In this document: positions 1 through 14,300 of the stretch, in pieces | How the letters are laid out: every line of letters begins with the position of its first letter | How positions within the stretch are numbered: the stretch's first letter is position 1 | Source: Tetranychus cinnabarinus | Taxonomy: Eukaryota; Arthropoda; Arachnida; Trombidiformes; Tetranychidae | Assembly (NCBI GenBank): GCA_022266195.1 | Contig: WHVY01000004.1 | Location: 7,395,501-7,459,500 of the forward strand | Length of the DNA: 64,000 bases | Direction: 5' to 3' | Notes under the pieces: generated by a model | The model's database searches: none | The model's input: the letters and a program-made list of their open reading frames with translations, nothing else | What the model was told of the DNA's origin: nothing | Translations under genes and position numbers: made by a program

Positions 1-1631
1 AAACCTTCGTCACCACCAATCACATAGAGTAGACCATCTTTGGTAACAACACCAGCATTTCGTCGAGCAACAATCATGTCAGCACATTGCATCCAACAAT
101 TGGCAACAGGATCATAAAATTCAACGCTTTTCCTCACAGCAGGTCCATCATGGCCTCCAATGGCATATAGTTTGCCATCTAAAACACTGACACAGGCACC
201 ACTACGACGTTGAGACATTTCAGGGAGAAGATGCCAAGAATCTCTGGTCATGTCATAATATTCAACGGAAGAAAGACAGCTTCGCGATGCACCATCGTAC
301 CCACCAACTGCATAAATGTGGTTATTAAGGGTTGCCACTCCAACAGAAGATCTTTTGGTTGACATTGAGGCAATGTAAGACCAGGTACATTTGTAAGGAT
401 CATAAACTTCAGCTGATTTTAATCCTGAAGTACCATCAAAACCACCCACAGCGTATATTTTATCATCTAAAACGCCAACCCCTAAAGTTGAACGTCGAGC
501 TTGCATGTCTGGACAGGCTACCCATTGGCCTTTGGATGGGATAAAATATTGAACAGTCTTGAGACGAGTGGTTCCATTGAAACCTCCAACAATATAAATA
601 TGACTATTTAAAATGGCCAAACCAGCTCTACAGGTTCTCGTTGGTAAACCATTTGGCAAATCATACCAACGTTCAGTTGTAAAATCATAAAATTCACAGT
701 GTTTCACTGCTTTTGGTGATTGTCCTCCAATCACTAGTAAACATTTAGGTTTGATCACAGGTGAGCGATTTCGGAAGCGAGCACTTGAGGAAACAATGGT
801 TCCTTTGCTCAGGTGATATTTCATTGCTTCAATAAGCAAATCTTTACAAGTAGGATAACTCTTGATGATTGGATATTGATCTTCGATTTGGAGTAAAGTT
901 TGCTGGGCAAGTTTAGGGAAACGAACATGTTCCAACAATTGAGGAAGAAATTGTTTCCTATTTTCTTCATCATAAGATACCCAGTTCATTACAGAAGAAA
1001 ACACGACTTCTTCACCACCAGTACCTGTGTCGATATGTTCACTAGAAATAATCTCTATCAACCTTTCTGGAGTCAATTGTGTAAATTCATCTGATTTTTC
1101 AATAATCGACGTAAAATTATGTAAAATATAATTTAAAGTACACTGATTGAGATCACTACAACCTAAAAGGTCCGAAAAAGAATAGATTCCAAGAGCATTT
1201 TCTGGATGAAGTTGGGAGATGATAAAATCTGAACAAATACTAACGATCTCTGGACAATCCAACATTTTGGCTCCAGCAAGCAATTGTTGTACATTGGTTT
1301 CATCAGGTTCAACAGGAAGACTATAACACCATCTAATTATTTCTTCAAGAGCTGAACCATCAATATTTTTTATTAATATTTCCCTTTGTTCAGATTCGAT
1401 ATACGATAAACCACTTCGAGGAGTAAACATTGCACTAAAATAAGGTAAAGCTGACGAGAGAACCACTTTGTGTCCCTCGATATGGTAACCATCTTCCGTG
1501 ATCAAGGTAACATCACAATGGTCAGGTCTTAATTCAAACATTCGTCTCATACATCGATCACTTCGAGAGAGACTTGAACTGGCACTGGAACCACGAGTAG
1601 TTGGAGTTGATTTCATGCTGTTTCCTTTCAT
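1..1631 (-). CDS. Kelch-like protein (KLHL2/3, kelch subfamily), C-terminus beyond window
   Basis: Substrate adaptor of a Cullin-3 E3 ubiquitin ligase. One uninterrupted minus-strand frame runs from ATG at 1631 (a second in-frame ATG is at 1616; an in-frame TGA lies just upstream) to the left edge. Order: a Ser-rich N-terminus, a BTB domain (motif CDVTLITEDGYHIEGHKVVL), a BACK domain containing QLHPENALGIYSFSD and CKDLLIEAMKYHL, then kelch repeats each carrying a GG pair followed by conserved Y and W. Five blades are complete and the sixth starts at the edge (IGGDEGF). The blade motifs GGFNGTTRLKTV, GGFDGTSGLKSAEVYD, GGYDGASRSCLSSVEYYD and GGHDGPAVRKSVEFYD match KLHL2/KLHL3 and Drosophila kelch more closely than other KLHL proteins I know. 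By family knowledge the BTB/BACK region binds Cul3 and the propeller binds substrate (WNK kinases for KLHL3). Whether this copy has those partners is inference. No intron is seen in the visible part. Confidence 0.9.
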   Translation of the reverse strand, partial: MKGNSMKSTPTTRGSSASSSLSRSDRCMRRMFELRPDHCDVTLITEDGYHIEGHKVVLSSALPYFSAMFTPRSGLSYIESEQREILIKNIDGSALEEIIRWCYSLPVEPDETNVQQLLAGAKMLDCPEIVSICSDFIISQLHPENALGIYSFSDLLGCSDLNQCTLNYILHNFTSIIEKSDEFTQLTPERLIEIISSEHIDTGTGGEEVVFSSVMNWVSYDEENRKQFLPQLLEHVRFPKLAQQTLLQIEDQYPIIKSYPTCKDLLIEAMKYHLSKGTIVSSSARFRNRSPVIKPKCLLVIGGQSPKAVKHCEFYDFTTERWYDLPNGLPTRTCRAGLAILNSHIYIVGGFNGTTRLKTVQYFIPSKGQWVACPDMQARRSTLGVGVLDDKIYAVGGFDGTSGLKSAEVYDPYKCTWSYIASMSTKRSSVGVATLNNHIYAVGGYDGASRSCLSSVEYYDMTRDSWHLLPEMSQRRSGACVSVLDGKLYAIGGHDGPAVRKSVEFYDPVANCWMQCADMIVARRNAGVVTKDGLLYVIGGDEG

Positions 1632-2385
1632 ATCTTTACTTGGTCACTTGTTTTAGCTCAAAAAATATTCACAGTCACTTCTTTCGATACAGAATCATTC
1701 TTATTGATTGCGAAAAAGTAAATAAATCTTGACCCATTCATAAATCAAGTTTTACTGATTAACTTATTTAATCTTCGTCTCAATGAGACAGTAAGCTAAT
1801 GTTGATAATGGAGAATAATAATATTCTCAAGCACAGGGAAAATGGTGTAATTACATCCAGCTGAAAAATTTGCTTTATTTTGATTTATAACGACATCTTT
1901 CAGATTGCAAATGAAACAAGTACGAGTTACCAAAGTTTACTTCGCTATATTTTGATGAGTAAATAATTAACGAGTTATTCATTTTTCTTGATTATCCAAA
2001 TAATTACTTAAATTAAATTATCTCTTATATATCTTGATTTCGAGATGGCCCCTACCATTGTTGACATTTATTTGGTAATAAGGATCGAATCGTGATTAAG
2101 AAGATGCATTATGTGTAATGATGAAAAAATGTAAGCAATTTGTTTAATTAAGTAAGATTAATCTTTAATAAATGCAGAAATAATTTAATGTTGTTGATAT
2201 GATTAAATAAAATCAATTGGTAGTGTTTTATTAGATTAAAAGTACAGAAGAGATGAAAGTGGTTGGCGATACTGGCGCATATTTTCGTTATTATGAGTCG
2301 GAAATGAATGAAGAATGGATTTGCTTTGTTTTAATGAATTTCAATGATTTTTCAATGATTTTGCGATAAATGTAAGTTTTCAATT
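1632..2385. other. Intergenic spacer, kelch 5' flank and RhoGEF 3' flank
   Basis: AT-rich, with no open frame worth calling and no recognisable repeat. It holds the 5' flank of the kelch-like gene (minus strand) and the 3' flank of the ARHGEF10-type gene, which is also on the minus strand. No clear TATA box or initiator could be assigned. Confidence 0.6.
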
Positions 2386-5300
2386 TCACAATTTATATTC
2401 CCATATTATGCAATGAGCATGTTGGCTTGAGTATGGATTATCTATTAAGCCTCTCTTATAACCGTTTCCTCCAGTCATCAGAAGAGCAGTTTTTAAATTG
2501 ACTGAACTACTTTGCATTGAATTAACGGACCCATTAGTACCATAAATTGAAGCATTATTACTACGATGGTTGATAGAGGTTGAGGTAGTGGCCACATTGG
2601 GTTCCGAACCATGAGTTGAAGGCTTGCTTCGTTTTGAATCGTACAATGAGTTAGCTGCCATTCGAGATAGTGTGGAATGAGAATCAGTTTGTTGTTGAGG
2701 TTGTTGTTGCTGTGGCATTTGTGATTGTTGGGGTTGCAGCGGCATTTGTGTTTGTTGTTGTTGCTGCTGCTGTTGCTGTTGATGTTGTTGTTGGTGTTGC
2801 TGCGGCGCCAATAGTTGTTGCTGTTGCTGTGTTAGTTGTGAGTGTTGAAACTGTTGTAATTGTTGTGGATTAACTGCTAATAGTTTATTTGTAACATTAT
2901 TTGCATCTTTGGGTGAAGTATGGCCTGAACCTTGAGCTCCTGCTGGTATAGTACTGGTTGATCCATGAGATCGATGATGATTGTCCTGGTAAATGGCACT
3001 GCTTGAGGCAGACTCGGAGGTTGAGTCATCTGAGATCGTCATATTAGAGAGATCCCAGGTCATTCGAGTTGCATTAAGATTAGTTTGTCCAGAAGGTTTT
3101 TTCACCTCATCATAATCACAGACTTTCATCAGGTCTGCATAAAGTCCATAAATTGATTCAGCGTCGTCAGTTTTAGAGTCGGTTACATTTCCTTGATTTT
3201 TATCGCCACCTCGCTGACCTGAAGGATTGGTTACTGGTGACAAAGTCACTCCTGGCGTTAAACTGAGTAGTATGGTTACTGGTCCAATGTGTCGATGAAG
3301 TGCGACATTCAAGCAACCAGAGACCAATGGAACTCCTTGAAGTCTCGGTAATGTTAAAGTTACTATTATACCAACAGAAGTACCAATCCAGAGCAAACCT
3401 CGAGTGGCTAACATGGCTGTCACATGGATAGGTAAATCATTGCTAATGGGTTCATTTAATACTCGTCTAACGTTGGGAGCCACATTTAAATCTTGAAGGT
3501 GTTTGAAAGTTTCGGTGTGATATAATTTAATAATTGATGAGTTCATGAGGCTAACCCACAAACCAATACCGCAATGAGCTAATAAATTGGGCCTTGGCTC
3601 TTCCTTGGTCACAACTAGATCATCAAGTGAATCGGATGAGCCAACATTTTCAGGAACCAGGGAATAACTTTTTTCAATATTACCACCATTAATGACCCAA
3701 ATTTTAGTAGCCGAGCATGCATATACATCTTTACCGATGGGTAATAAACAGGTGACTGGTGATGAGCTGAGAGATAATACAATTGGATCTTCAAGACGAT
3801 CTATTTCATAAACTGTAAGCACTCCTGACGTAAGGCCAACGTAAACATATTGGTTGAATTGTTTAATACAAGAGACTTCACCGGGTGTCTCTAAAGCTGC
3901 AATTTGACGCCATTCACCGGGAGAGTTGGCATCCACAATGATAACTCGTCCTTCCTTTAAACCGATCCAAATTAAATCTGAGGCCACCAGTTCAAGGCAG
4001 GTTACATGAGAATCACACAGTTCATAGGAATGTATGAGAGCCATTTCTGAATCATTGGTTGCCAAAGCACCCAGTTGAGACCCATTTTCATTAACATTAC
4101 AAATCCACAATACGCCTGAACCAGTATCATCATATCCAGGTAATCCTTGATATAATTTGTAATAAAGAGCACAGGTAAGTTGACTGCCTTCCGTTGTTGC
4201 AAAAATTGGTAGTGACTTAACAAATAGAGGAACTCTTTGTTGAGTTATTGCATTTATATTGCCACTTGACGATGAGATATTTTCACTGACAATATCCCAA
4301 GCTGGATTATTAGCTCTATCCAATGATAATTTGGCTAAACGAACATCAGTAAGCCAGTCTTTTTTAGCCTCTGGATCTGACATTTGTATGCATATTATAT
4401 CTTTAAAGTTTTTAGATCGGATTCGTAATTGGAAACAACTTCGATCAATAAGAGTTATCTGATTATCTTTTCGACGAATCTCATTATGAATTTGTCGACT
4501 CAATTGTTCAACTAGTTCAAGAGATAGACCGTTATATTCAAAGCGCAAAGACGATATAAGATTTTTGATCCGACTCATCATTTCCAGATCATGCATTAAA
4601 TTGTTTAGATCACAATACATCCTTTCAATTGTACAATGTTGTGGAGATGTTGATGTTGGCGTTGAATCTGCAAAATAATAAGAAAATAACAATTAGAAAC
4701 ATGAAAATTTAACATTTAAAATTAAAATCACTGTCATTTTCATCATCTTCAATAAATCTTTAGGATGGGAATGAAAATTTGATTTAGGAATGAAATGGTA
4801 AACAAATAAGGAACTTAATTTATCAAATTAAAACATCAAAGTTTATAAAATTTGAATGAATTGTTGAAAATTACAAAGATTGAAATAAAAAGCTTTGAAA
4901 TTTGACCTAAAATTGATCAATAGGAATAATGATCATAATGAATGCAAACCTTTATCTACAGACAAAGAAAAATCAACAATAATGGTGAAAAGAAAAAATG
5001 ATCAACATGATAAACAAGACAACTTCCAATCAGGTCAAGTTTTGGATGTTAAAAGGATAAAATGTTATATTAATTGTGAACAAAATAATGATAATTGGTT
5101 ACGCTTTTCGAGTGTATCTGACAATCAAAAGAGTAAACAAAAGTTTCATTTGAATTCCCTTTGATTAAACTGAAAGACATTATACGATCTTCAACCTTTA
5201 CACTTCCCTATCATGAATGGTTCAGAAATTGTATCATTTTTGAAATTGCCTTTAACAGAAGACATAATAATACTAGAAAAGATCTAGATAATAAATATAA

Positions 5301-8300
5301 TCATCATAATTACAACCACAATCATCAGCATCAATACCATCATTTCAATGCAATTTTAGTTTTTGCTTTAGCAGCTCATCATTCAACAATTCATGATAAA
5401 TCTGGGTGACATTGATTACAGGTAACAAAAGTAATTGATTACTCAATTTAAACTTTTTATCAAAATGAAAAAATAAATTTCTATTTTTTCTGTTAACTTG
5501 AAATATCGACAATGAAAAGGCCCAGCAAACTGAACAAAGGAAAGGACAATTCATTGAATTTCCCGCTAGATTTTTTCTGTGAATCAAAGCTTTAAGGTTA
5601 ACAATTACAAGATAATTATTTGATAATAGCAGGCATTATTTATAACAACCAGTAAATGCAAAATAAAAGTTGATTTTTAGGATTGAGTTAAATGTTGAGC
5701 TTAAGTGAGGGAAAACATTACTCGTCTGTTGGCAAAGCAATCAATCTAAATTAATTCTGGCTACTTGTAAGGTTAAAAATGATTTAAACTTGAAATAAAT
5801 ATTTTGAAAGATTCAAGCACACAGCAAAATATTACTTTTTAAGTGTACAAAATGATAAATTATCATGTTGCTTGGAGATTTATCATGTAAGATTCAGGTT
5901 GTTAGGTGAATTACTATTGTTATCAATAGTTTATTTGAAATTGAATTTTATCAAGATATTTCTTGTTTGTTAAGACAAGTTAATTTTGATTCTGAAAAGG
6001 GTTGAAAAATAGATAGAAATCAATTGATCAGTTACAGCTTGATTAAAGTTGAATAATTTTGAAAAATTAACTGAATGAAACTAATTTAAATGATGTATAA
6101 ATTAAGGTGAAATTTATTGGGGTCAGACTATGGTTAAGAAGCTCTCATTTACCTGTAAATAATCAGAAACTGATGAACGTAAAAAATCAGCTTACAATAA
6201 ATGTGAATGAAAGAATCTTATCAAGTAATTGGGTTAATAAACAATATAATAATTTTCAGTGAAAATTGGTTTTTATTTATGTGCAAAAATGAAGATGGTC
6301 ATTGTTATTCAGTTTTACCTGATGATTGAATTAGTAAAGATAATAATGGTGAAAAATGTAACAGTTTCTTGAAATAATGTAAAATGATGCTTAACCTAAA
6401 TTCCTAGTAATAAGTCTGTTTAAAGTTAAATATTAACTAAATATCTAACCTCATTGTAATCATTGAATTACATGTCAAATTTTATGAAAATCAAGTAATG
6501 GCTGATTGTAATATGAAAACCAGTTTTCTGTTGCAATCATTTAAATCAACATCAAAAGTCATTATGTTAATTTAGTGCAACAAAAGTCAGCTGATTGAAA
6601 GCTTTAACCAGTCGATTGATGAAAAGAGAGCCAGAAAAGGCAGAAACAATCAGATAAGTTAAATTAGAAGCGCATTTAAAACTAAATCAATTAATATTCA
6701 AAATAAAAATTTTGATGAGTTAATATTGAGGTTGTTGTAGGATAATGAAACAAGTCATTAATATCATTCCGTGTTAATTGTATTGAGATCGTTTAATTGA
6801 CTTCAATCTTAATTAAATTATAAACCAATTGTGAACTCAATATTTGCTGTCAATGATATTTTATATAAAAATGAGCAAAAATATTTGAATTTGAAACTCA
6901 AGTTTTAATACAGATTAATAGTTGGATCATTTTTATCCAGATTATTGGTTAATCTGTGAAGTGATATTTTAACACTAACAATTTAGTATATAGCTAAACA
7001 GATTATCTGAGAAACAATGATTCATGAGAGAAATAAAATCAGGGTAACACCTGAAGGGTCAAGAATGACAAGAATAATTTAGAGTTTCAACTTGAAACAT
7101 TGTAACTAGCATTAAGGTTGATGACAAAGAATTGTCCAGGTATAGTGTTTGGTAGTTAACTAGAGCAATTCAACTTAATTAGGTGATAACGCTTAACGAA
7201 CAAGGTGAAAAAAATCAATCAACAAGACAAAATAACGATTCAGGGTGTGTTTCAGGAGGGTTTCATCCCTCAGGTGATTATAAAGACTTGTTTAGGAGAT
7301 GAAGAAGGAATAAAAATATGAAAAGATGAGAAAGATAAAAACATCAAACTTCTCAATTTATTCAAACAATTAACATTCCATGATCAATATATCTTTGGTG
7401 GGTTTAATGAAACTTTCGATCAGATTGAGCTGAGAATGGGAAAAGGATACAATCTTGAGTTTGGATGAAATGCAACAGATAATCATGATTATTTTTTGGC
7501 AACAAATAAAACATTAACCAAAAATAATGATCATAATTGGTCAGAATAGTTGATAAAGAGCTTGAATGAAATGTTCAACTTTTTACTTGTGGCAACAATA
7601 AAATGCAGATCAACTTTTTGCCATTTAATAATAAGAATAAATGAATTAAACTGAATTTTATCGAATATTAATTAAAATGCAATTTATTTATTACAAGACA
7701 AAATTGATGAAAAATGAGTGACAATAAGTAAGTTGATGAGAGATTGTTTAAGATTCAATCAATCATGATTGTTGAAATAATAGTTATCATAATGATTTAA
7801 TGGACGGAAAAAAACAATGCATTTGATGATTTTGAAAGATAAGTTCAGTGATAGCTCAAAGTGTTAGATATTAGCTTAATGGTAAAGAGTTTATAGTCTA
7901 TTGGAATGGAAAGCATCATGAAAGTAATGGTCAAGGTGATGAGGTGATTTGAAACAATTGGACAAGAGGATAAAAGGTTTGAAATAAAGTTGGGTGAAAG
8001 AAAATTTGCTTGAAAAGATATTGATTATGAAGGGAATGAAAAGATGTTCATAGCATGAATTAAGTTCCGTCAGCAGTCAACTGTCATGTTATATTGTAAA
8101 CATACGAACACGCGCAAAAAGCAACAGAACTTTATTCATGATAAATTTGTTTAACCGTGATCACCATAATCAGGTTTTTTAATGTTCAGTAAGCATTAAA
8201 CTTTTCAAAGAGAGGTACAGAGTTAATAAAATTAACAGCAACAAACATGACAAAACAATTGGGTCAAAGAATCAATTGTCAATGAGATTTAAAATTACTG

Positions 8301-11300
8301 TGAATGAAATTAAATAGCAAAAATTTTGGCTTCCAACAATAGGAAAAATTGTGGAAGTTTCAGAAGTCACCGAAAATGATGACATGAGTAATGACTAATA
8401 AAATGAATGGACATGAAACTCACGAAAGTAAACAAAGGATTGGAAGCATTTTATGAGGTAAAAATATGATTTCAGGTAAGAGTGGAGTTCATGTTCAACG
8501 TAGTGTTGCGAGATGGATGAAGATGCATAAAAGTTCAGAGCAACATTAAAATTAATGCAATTTCATGGAAATGCATGGAAGCATAAAAAACGGAAATTAT
8601 TCAAAGTATTGACAATTGGAAAAGACAAATTGTAAGAAAAATTAATATCATTTAGGAATGTAAAACATTGGTTGAAGATGGCGCCAAGCATAAGTTTACA
8701 TCTTCAATTGAAATGCATTTCAACGAGAGACTGAATGGTTCAAAGGACTATCGATTAACCATTAAATCGTTCACCTAGTATTTTGTTCAACTCAAACAAA
8801 ACGTGTCTCACTCAAATAATCATTTAGTGCTCTTTGTTTCTCATTTTTTTTCATCTCCAAAAACATCATTAACATCATCGTTTTTTTAACTATTGCAAGG
8901 AAATGAGTTGAGTAATGAGCGGCAAGAGAGTGAAAGGTAGGTCGAATACAATCAAAGGTAAGATCCAGAAAGAGAGACTCGTGATCGATTGTAAGAAAAT
9001 GATGATGATAATGATGATGAAAATGGCGATGTTGATGTTTTAAAGTAGACTTACTCTTCAAGTCTCTGAAGGAATCTCACGGCTTGGTTTTACTATTATC
9101 ATTATGGCTTTAGTTAAATGTTATTATAACCTATTCCACATGAGATTTTGAGTAAGGAAGAGAAATGATTTTTACATCATGGAATTGCAGATGAAAATAG
9201 AGATAAAATATTGATTTGCTCGGATTAAAATTACAGTTCTATCTTGGCTAATCATCAATTCTGCCAGGTTAAAGGTATCTCATGTATTCCTGAGGAGGGA
9301 TAATCATGTTAATAGAAAGGGATAAAATAAATAAGATTATTGGTAATCATTCTTCATTACAATGATTTTATTTGCAGATTTATGGACCATGTTTTATCAT
9401 TGACCTGAGTTTTATCAAGTGAAAAGGAAAAGATTCAAAACTTTTTCATGTTCACTTCATGGTTAGAGTGATAGGTAGTAATAAAGAGTTTGGGAATTCA
9501 CTATCGATCTGGATAAAAACAATTGTCAATTGATTGACGTGACTAGTTTGTGAAGATGAATGAAATTGATCAATGAAAATGAAGATTGATGCTGAGAAAG
9601 AAAAGGTTTAACATCAATTTTAAAAAAACCCAAAAATCGATTATCTCATTGAAGGAGAGTTAAAAAGTGAAAGTCAACAAATTGATTATAATTGAAATAC
9701 ATGAAAAAAACACCAGATCAATGGGAATGACCATTACAATGATTATCATGACAAGGGTAACTTCAAATATTAACATGAGATTTAATATGTTCAATTATAA
9801 ATAATTTTGAAAATACTGATGAGAAGAAGGAAGAAGATTAAGTAAATAATGAAACCCTTTTCCCAAACTAGTCACGATTAAATTACAAGATATAAGGCAA
9901 TTTTAAATTCAAAGTTAATCAAAGCATCCATTCAACTAGAGTTAACATTAACAACCAAATGAGAAGCAAGTAATTAAAAAATGTTTGATCAATAGAGATA
10001 ATTTAGAAGCTGATTGAAAGAAAACATTTGATTGTAAACAAATTGACAGTCGAGCTGAATTCAGCTGTTGAAATGACTATTAGATGAAAATGAAAGTTAA
10101 TCAAAAAATAGACCAACATGAATCGACTTAAAAACAATGAAACCTGTTAATATTGAATTATGACGGATTAACATTTCATGAAATAACGAGCAAGTTGCTA
10201 AAAAATGAAAGCAAATTATTTTTCTTGGTCATCAAAGGTTTGAAAAAGTGAAGACAGAAACAATTGTTTAATCTGGTTGAGCGTTTCAATCAAAACCCTT
10301 CCAGATCAAATTAATAAGCTAAGGTCATTTGCTTGAAAATAGATTAGGAAGAAGAAAACAAATGATATTGTTGAATAAGTGGCCTGATCACACCCTTTTA
10401 TCAAGTTGCTTTTTTATTCATAAAGCAAGGAAAAAAATGTATCACAAAAAGTAATGGAAGCAAAATAAGCCTTAATCATAACCACAAATCAAGCTAATCC
10501 ATCAATAACATGTAAGCCTCTAGGGTAATTGAAATAATAAGGTTATAGTTGGTATTATTATCATCGTTTAAGAATGCATGTAAAAATATATTGAAGAAGA
10601 AAATAGTTGAAAGAATTTAGTTTTAGATATTGAAATCTGAAAGGCTAAAAATCATAATTCTGAATCTTGATAGTACTGATTATATACCTTGTAAAACATG
10701 TTACAATTAACCATCAAATTCAATTATTAGGTTATAAGATCAGATGGAGAAAAAAAGAAAGGAGAAATAAAAGTAAAATCATTTCAATCATTTATCATAA
10801 GTTATTTTTATACCTTTTTTATGATTATTTCACCATTAATCTTATTAAATAATAAAATTAAATGAGTTATGGACTGGAAATTTTATATCTCTCTTTTCAA
10901 CTAATATTCAAATTTATATTAAGGCTAAAACTGATTAAGGTTCATTTGGTAGGAAAATTAATTTAATGGTAAAAAGCCATTGTCGCAATAATTATTTTAG
11001 ATGTTGATTGTTGATCATCAACATGATATTAAGCTGAATTATCTGATTAATTAGGCATAAATAATTATATGAAGTCTGTTTCAAGAATGTTTCATGCATT
11101 TTGTTTACTCAAGTCACAGTTAACAAGTTAATAGCATTGAGTATAACCCTTAATTATAAAATAAAAGACTTAAATGTCAAATGAAATTACAGCTTTCAAC
11201 TGAAATTGAGAGGTAAAAAAAGTCATTTTAGGTTGAAAAGAGTAACAAAAAAGTTGCTTTTTTGGCCCTTGAAATGAATTCAAGGTATCGAAGGATCATT

Positions 11301-14300
11301 GATCATTATTGAGCAATTTGACTGTCTTATAACATTGTTCATGAATCATGATGTAAAAATGATGAGCATTGGGATACTTTGTTTATAATTGCTAACAATT
11401 TGACTTTAGATTAAATATGATGGACAAAACAATAAAATTGTAGGAGTCATCATTTTATCAATAGATGTCAAGGTGTATAGTAAACATTGATTCATTGAAT
11501 AAACAATGTTAACAAGTTGCATGAATAATAGTCTAAGATTATTCAGCAATGATTGTTGTAAAAAGATAACAACTTAAGAATCAATGCATTTCAAGAAAAA
11601 CAGGAAAGCTATAAGGGAAACTGATTCATCAGAATATTCATGATTAATACATAGAAATAGTAATCATCATGGTTATCAACTGGGTAATGATTAGAGTTTT
11701 GCAAGTCAAACATGATAACTTAATAACTTGCTCAGTCAACATGCACAACTGGTCAAGATTTTTAAATTGGACTCATTAGCATATACAATAACAAGTTTAG
11801 TAATTGTCATCAATTTAATGTTTCCATTTAAAAAGTTAAAGTTGGTTGAAATGATAATGACAATAGTCTGAGAATCGCAATTGAATATTTTGATAACAAG
11901 GTAATTAATTTTAAAGGTGGTAAAGTTAATTAATTCAACAATTTAAGGTTTATAAAGGGCCGAGACAAGAGATGATAACAATAGGAGGTAATAAAAGGTG
12001 GCAACTCATCAAATGAAAGCTTGCATTAACAATTTAAAATATCAAATTAGGTTGAAGCTATTAAGATGAGGTTTAGGATAAAGCCAGAGAAATGATAAAC
12101 TAGCAATTAATAAACAAACACTTCAATGTGTCACTTGGGTTGAAAAGTGTCGCACTGAAAAACACTGTTTACCTTTTTCAATAGACTAAATGATGATTGA
12201 AAAAATGAACATTATGAATGAATTTCAAGTCATGGTGTGAACAGAGGAGGATAATGATGATGAGAAAAATGAAAGTAATACTGTTAATTATATCCATTTA
12301 TTGTTGCACAAAAATTATACAGCAAAGTATATTGCTATAACTTATCATGTCTTTGATTGAAAATAAGGTTGGAATAAAGGTGACTTCATTAACCGTTATT
12401 ATTACAGAAATGGCAAAATAAAATGAATTTTGTGTTGAAAAAAGAAGAAGAAAAATTAAGATTTGGATCATCAGTGACACACCTAATGAAATACTTCAAA
12501 GGTAAGTTACATGAGAAGATGATAGATAAGGTAAGCAATTTTCTTGTTGAATTTTGTATCCACGAAATGGTCTCATTGTAAGTAAAATGAGCATTTTGTG
12601 TTCAACAAAACATGATATAAAAATGAGATGCAAAACTTGATACCAAATGAGCAAATTAATTAAGATACCTTTGCTTTAAAGGTGAGAAAGTTTAACCCAA
12701 GGTTAGATTGAAAAGGCAATAAGTGGCAGGGAAAAGTTTATGGTTTTATCAAATATGTAATAAAAAATAGTTAGGGTGAAAGTTTGAGGTTTCATGAAGG
12801 TAACTCAAGATGTCAATGTGATCAATTAAAACATTTCATGTGTTGATGCATAGATACAATGGAAATGTATTTAATATTCAGAATCAGGTTTTTTTAATGA
12901 TATTTACCAAAATGTAACCTGAACAAAATGATTATATGGAAGCGTAATAATGCGATTTTAGGCATACATTGAGCCCATAAAATGAGTTGATATGTAAAAC
13001 AGTTTAGTTTAACAAATTTCAAGGTAAAAAAGGTAAAAAGTTGAATAAATGAATACTAAGTGGATATAATTCTTACAAACTGAACACTTTGAAATCATCA
13101 GTCCAAATGTTTCACACCAATATTGCTTTACCGCTTCTTGTCTCTAAATAATGACAGTTTACTATCTCATTGATTAAAAGTGACCCAAAAATGAGTCTAA
13201 AAATGAGCGTAAAATTAAAATTAGTTGATTGTAATTGAAAGGATAAACTTATAAAGTTACAAATGTTGAAGAAAAAACATGTCAACTATAATTGATATCT
13301 CTATATGAGTTTGTAATTGTTTAGGTAAAATTGTAATCCGTTAAGATTGTAATGAATAAATTAGGAATTAAAAAGTTATCAGATAAAAATATCATATTTT
13401 ATAGCAATTTTTCCAGTAATGACACTCGATTTTCACCAGCATTGATACAGTTAAGGTTTGGTAAGATTAGCATTGAAAGCAGATCTTATTGGGAAGATAT
13501 GAAAATAAAGCAAATTAAGTTGATGATGAAAGTTAATTAAGTTTGAAATAAACGTAAATAACAGATGAAAGGGTGCGATGGGAATTGTAATACTAATAGT
13601 GATACCTGAAAAAACTGTGAAATTAAGTTGAAAGTTTTGAGCGGCTTAAGGCTACAGAAGTAAATAATATCGAGAAAATAAACAATGAGAAATGCAATTA
13701 TGAGTAAAAATACTCTGAATGTATGTCAATTCAATTTGTGCTGGTGAAATATATCTATTCAGTCTATTCAGTTAAGTCTAATATAAATGTCATTGGCTGA
13801 GAAATTCAAGTTTAATTTTAAGTCAACCTTTTGAATTTATGATATCATAAAATTACAGTTAGACAGAGTTTTCAAGTGAAATATGAAAACAACAGAAGAC
13901 ACAATTTGGATAGGGTTTAGGATGATCGAGATGAAAACAATATTAATGGGAAAAAGTGCATCAATTATCTCATGCTTTTACTCTCTTCCTCAATGTTACT
14001 GTTTGAGTTACGCTTGAAAAGAGAGAGAAAGGTTGGTGACAAACCCTCAGGACTGGTTCCTTTTAAACACACACACACACACAGTTAAACACCTTGCAAA
14101 ACCTCAAACAGATTACAACTGATTATGAAGATGAGACGACAGTTAAACAATTACATCAATTGAGTGGCCGTAAAAACAGGTAAATGGTAGACTAAACGAT
14201 AAGCCAAAAACAGTTAATAGACGGGATCAATATGAGCATTTTAGGCTAGCAAAAGATGCATATAAACATTATGCCCACATTAAATTATCATTAATTTGTG

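Noticed and set aside
4895..5587. Three overlapping small ORFs in the large intron
   Set aside because: The first opens with TTG, all are low-complexity Asn/Lys/His/Ser-rich, and they have no domain or splice logic. They lie inside the intron of the RhoGEF gene.
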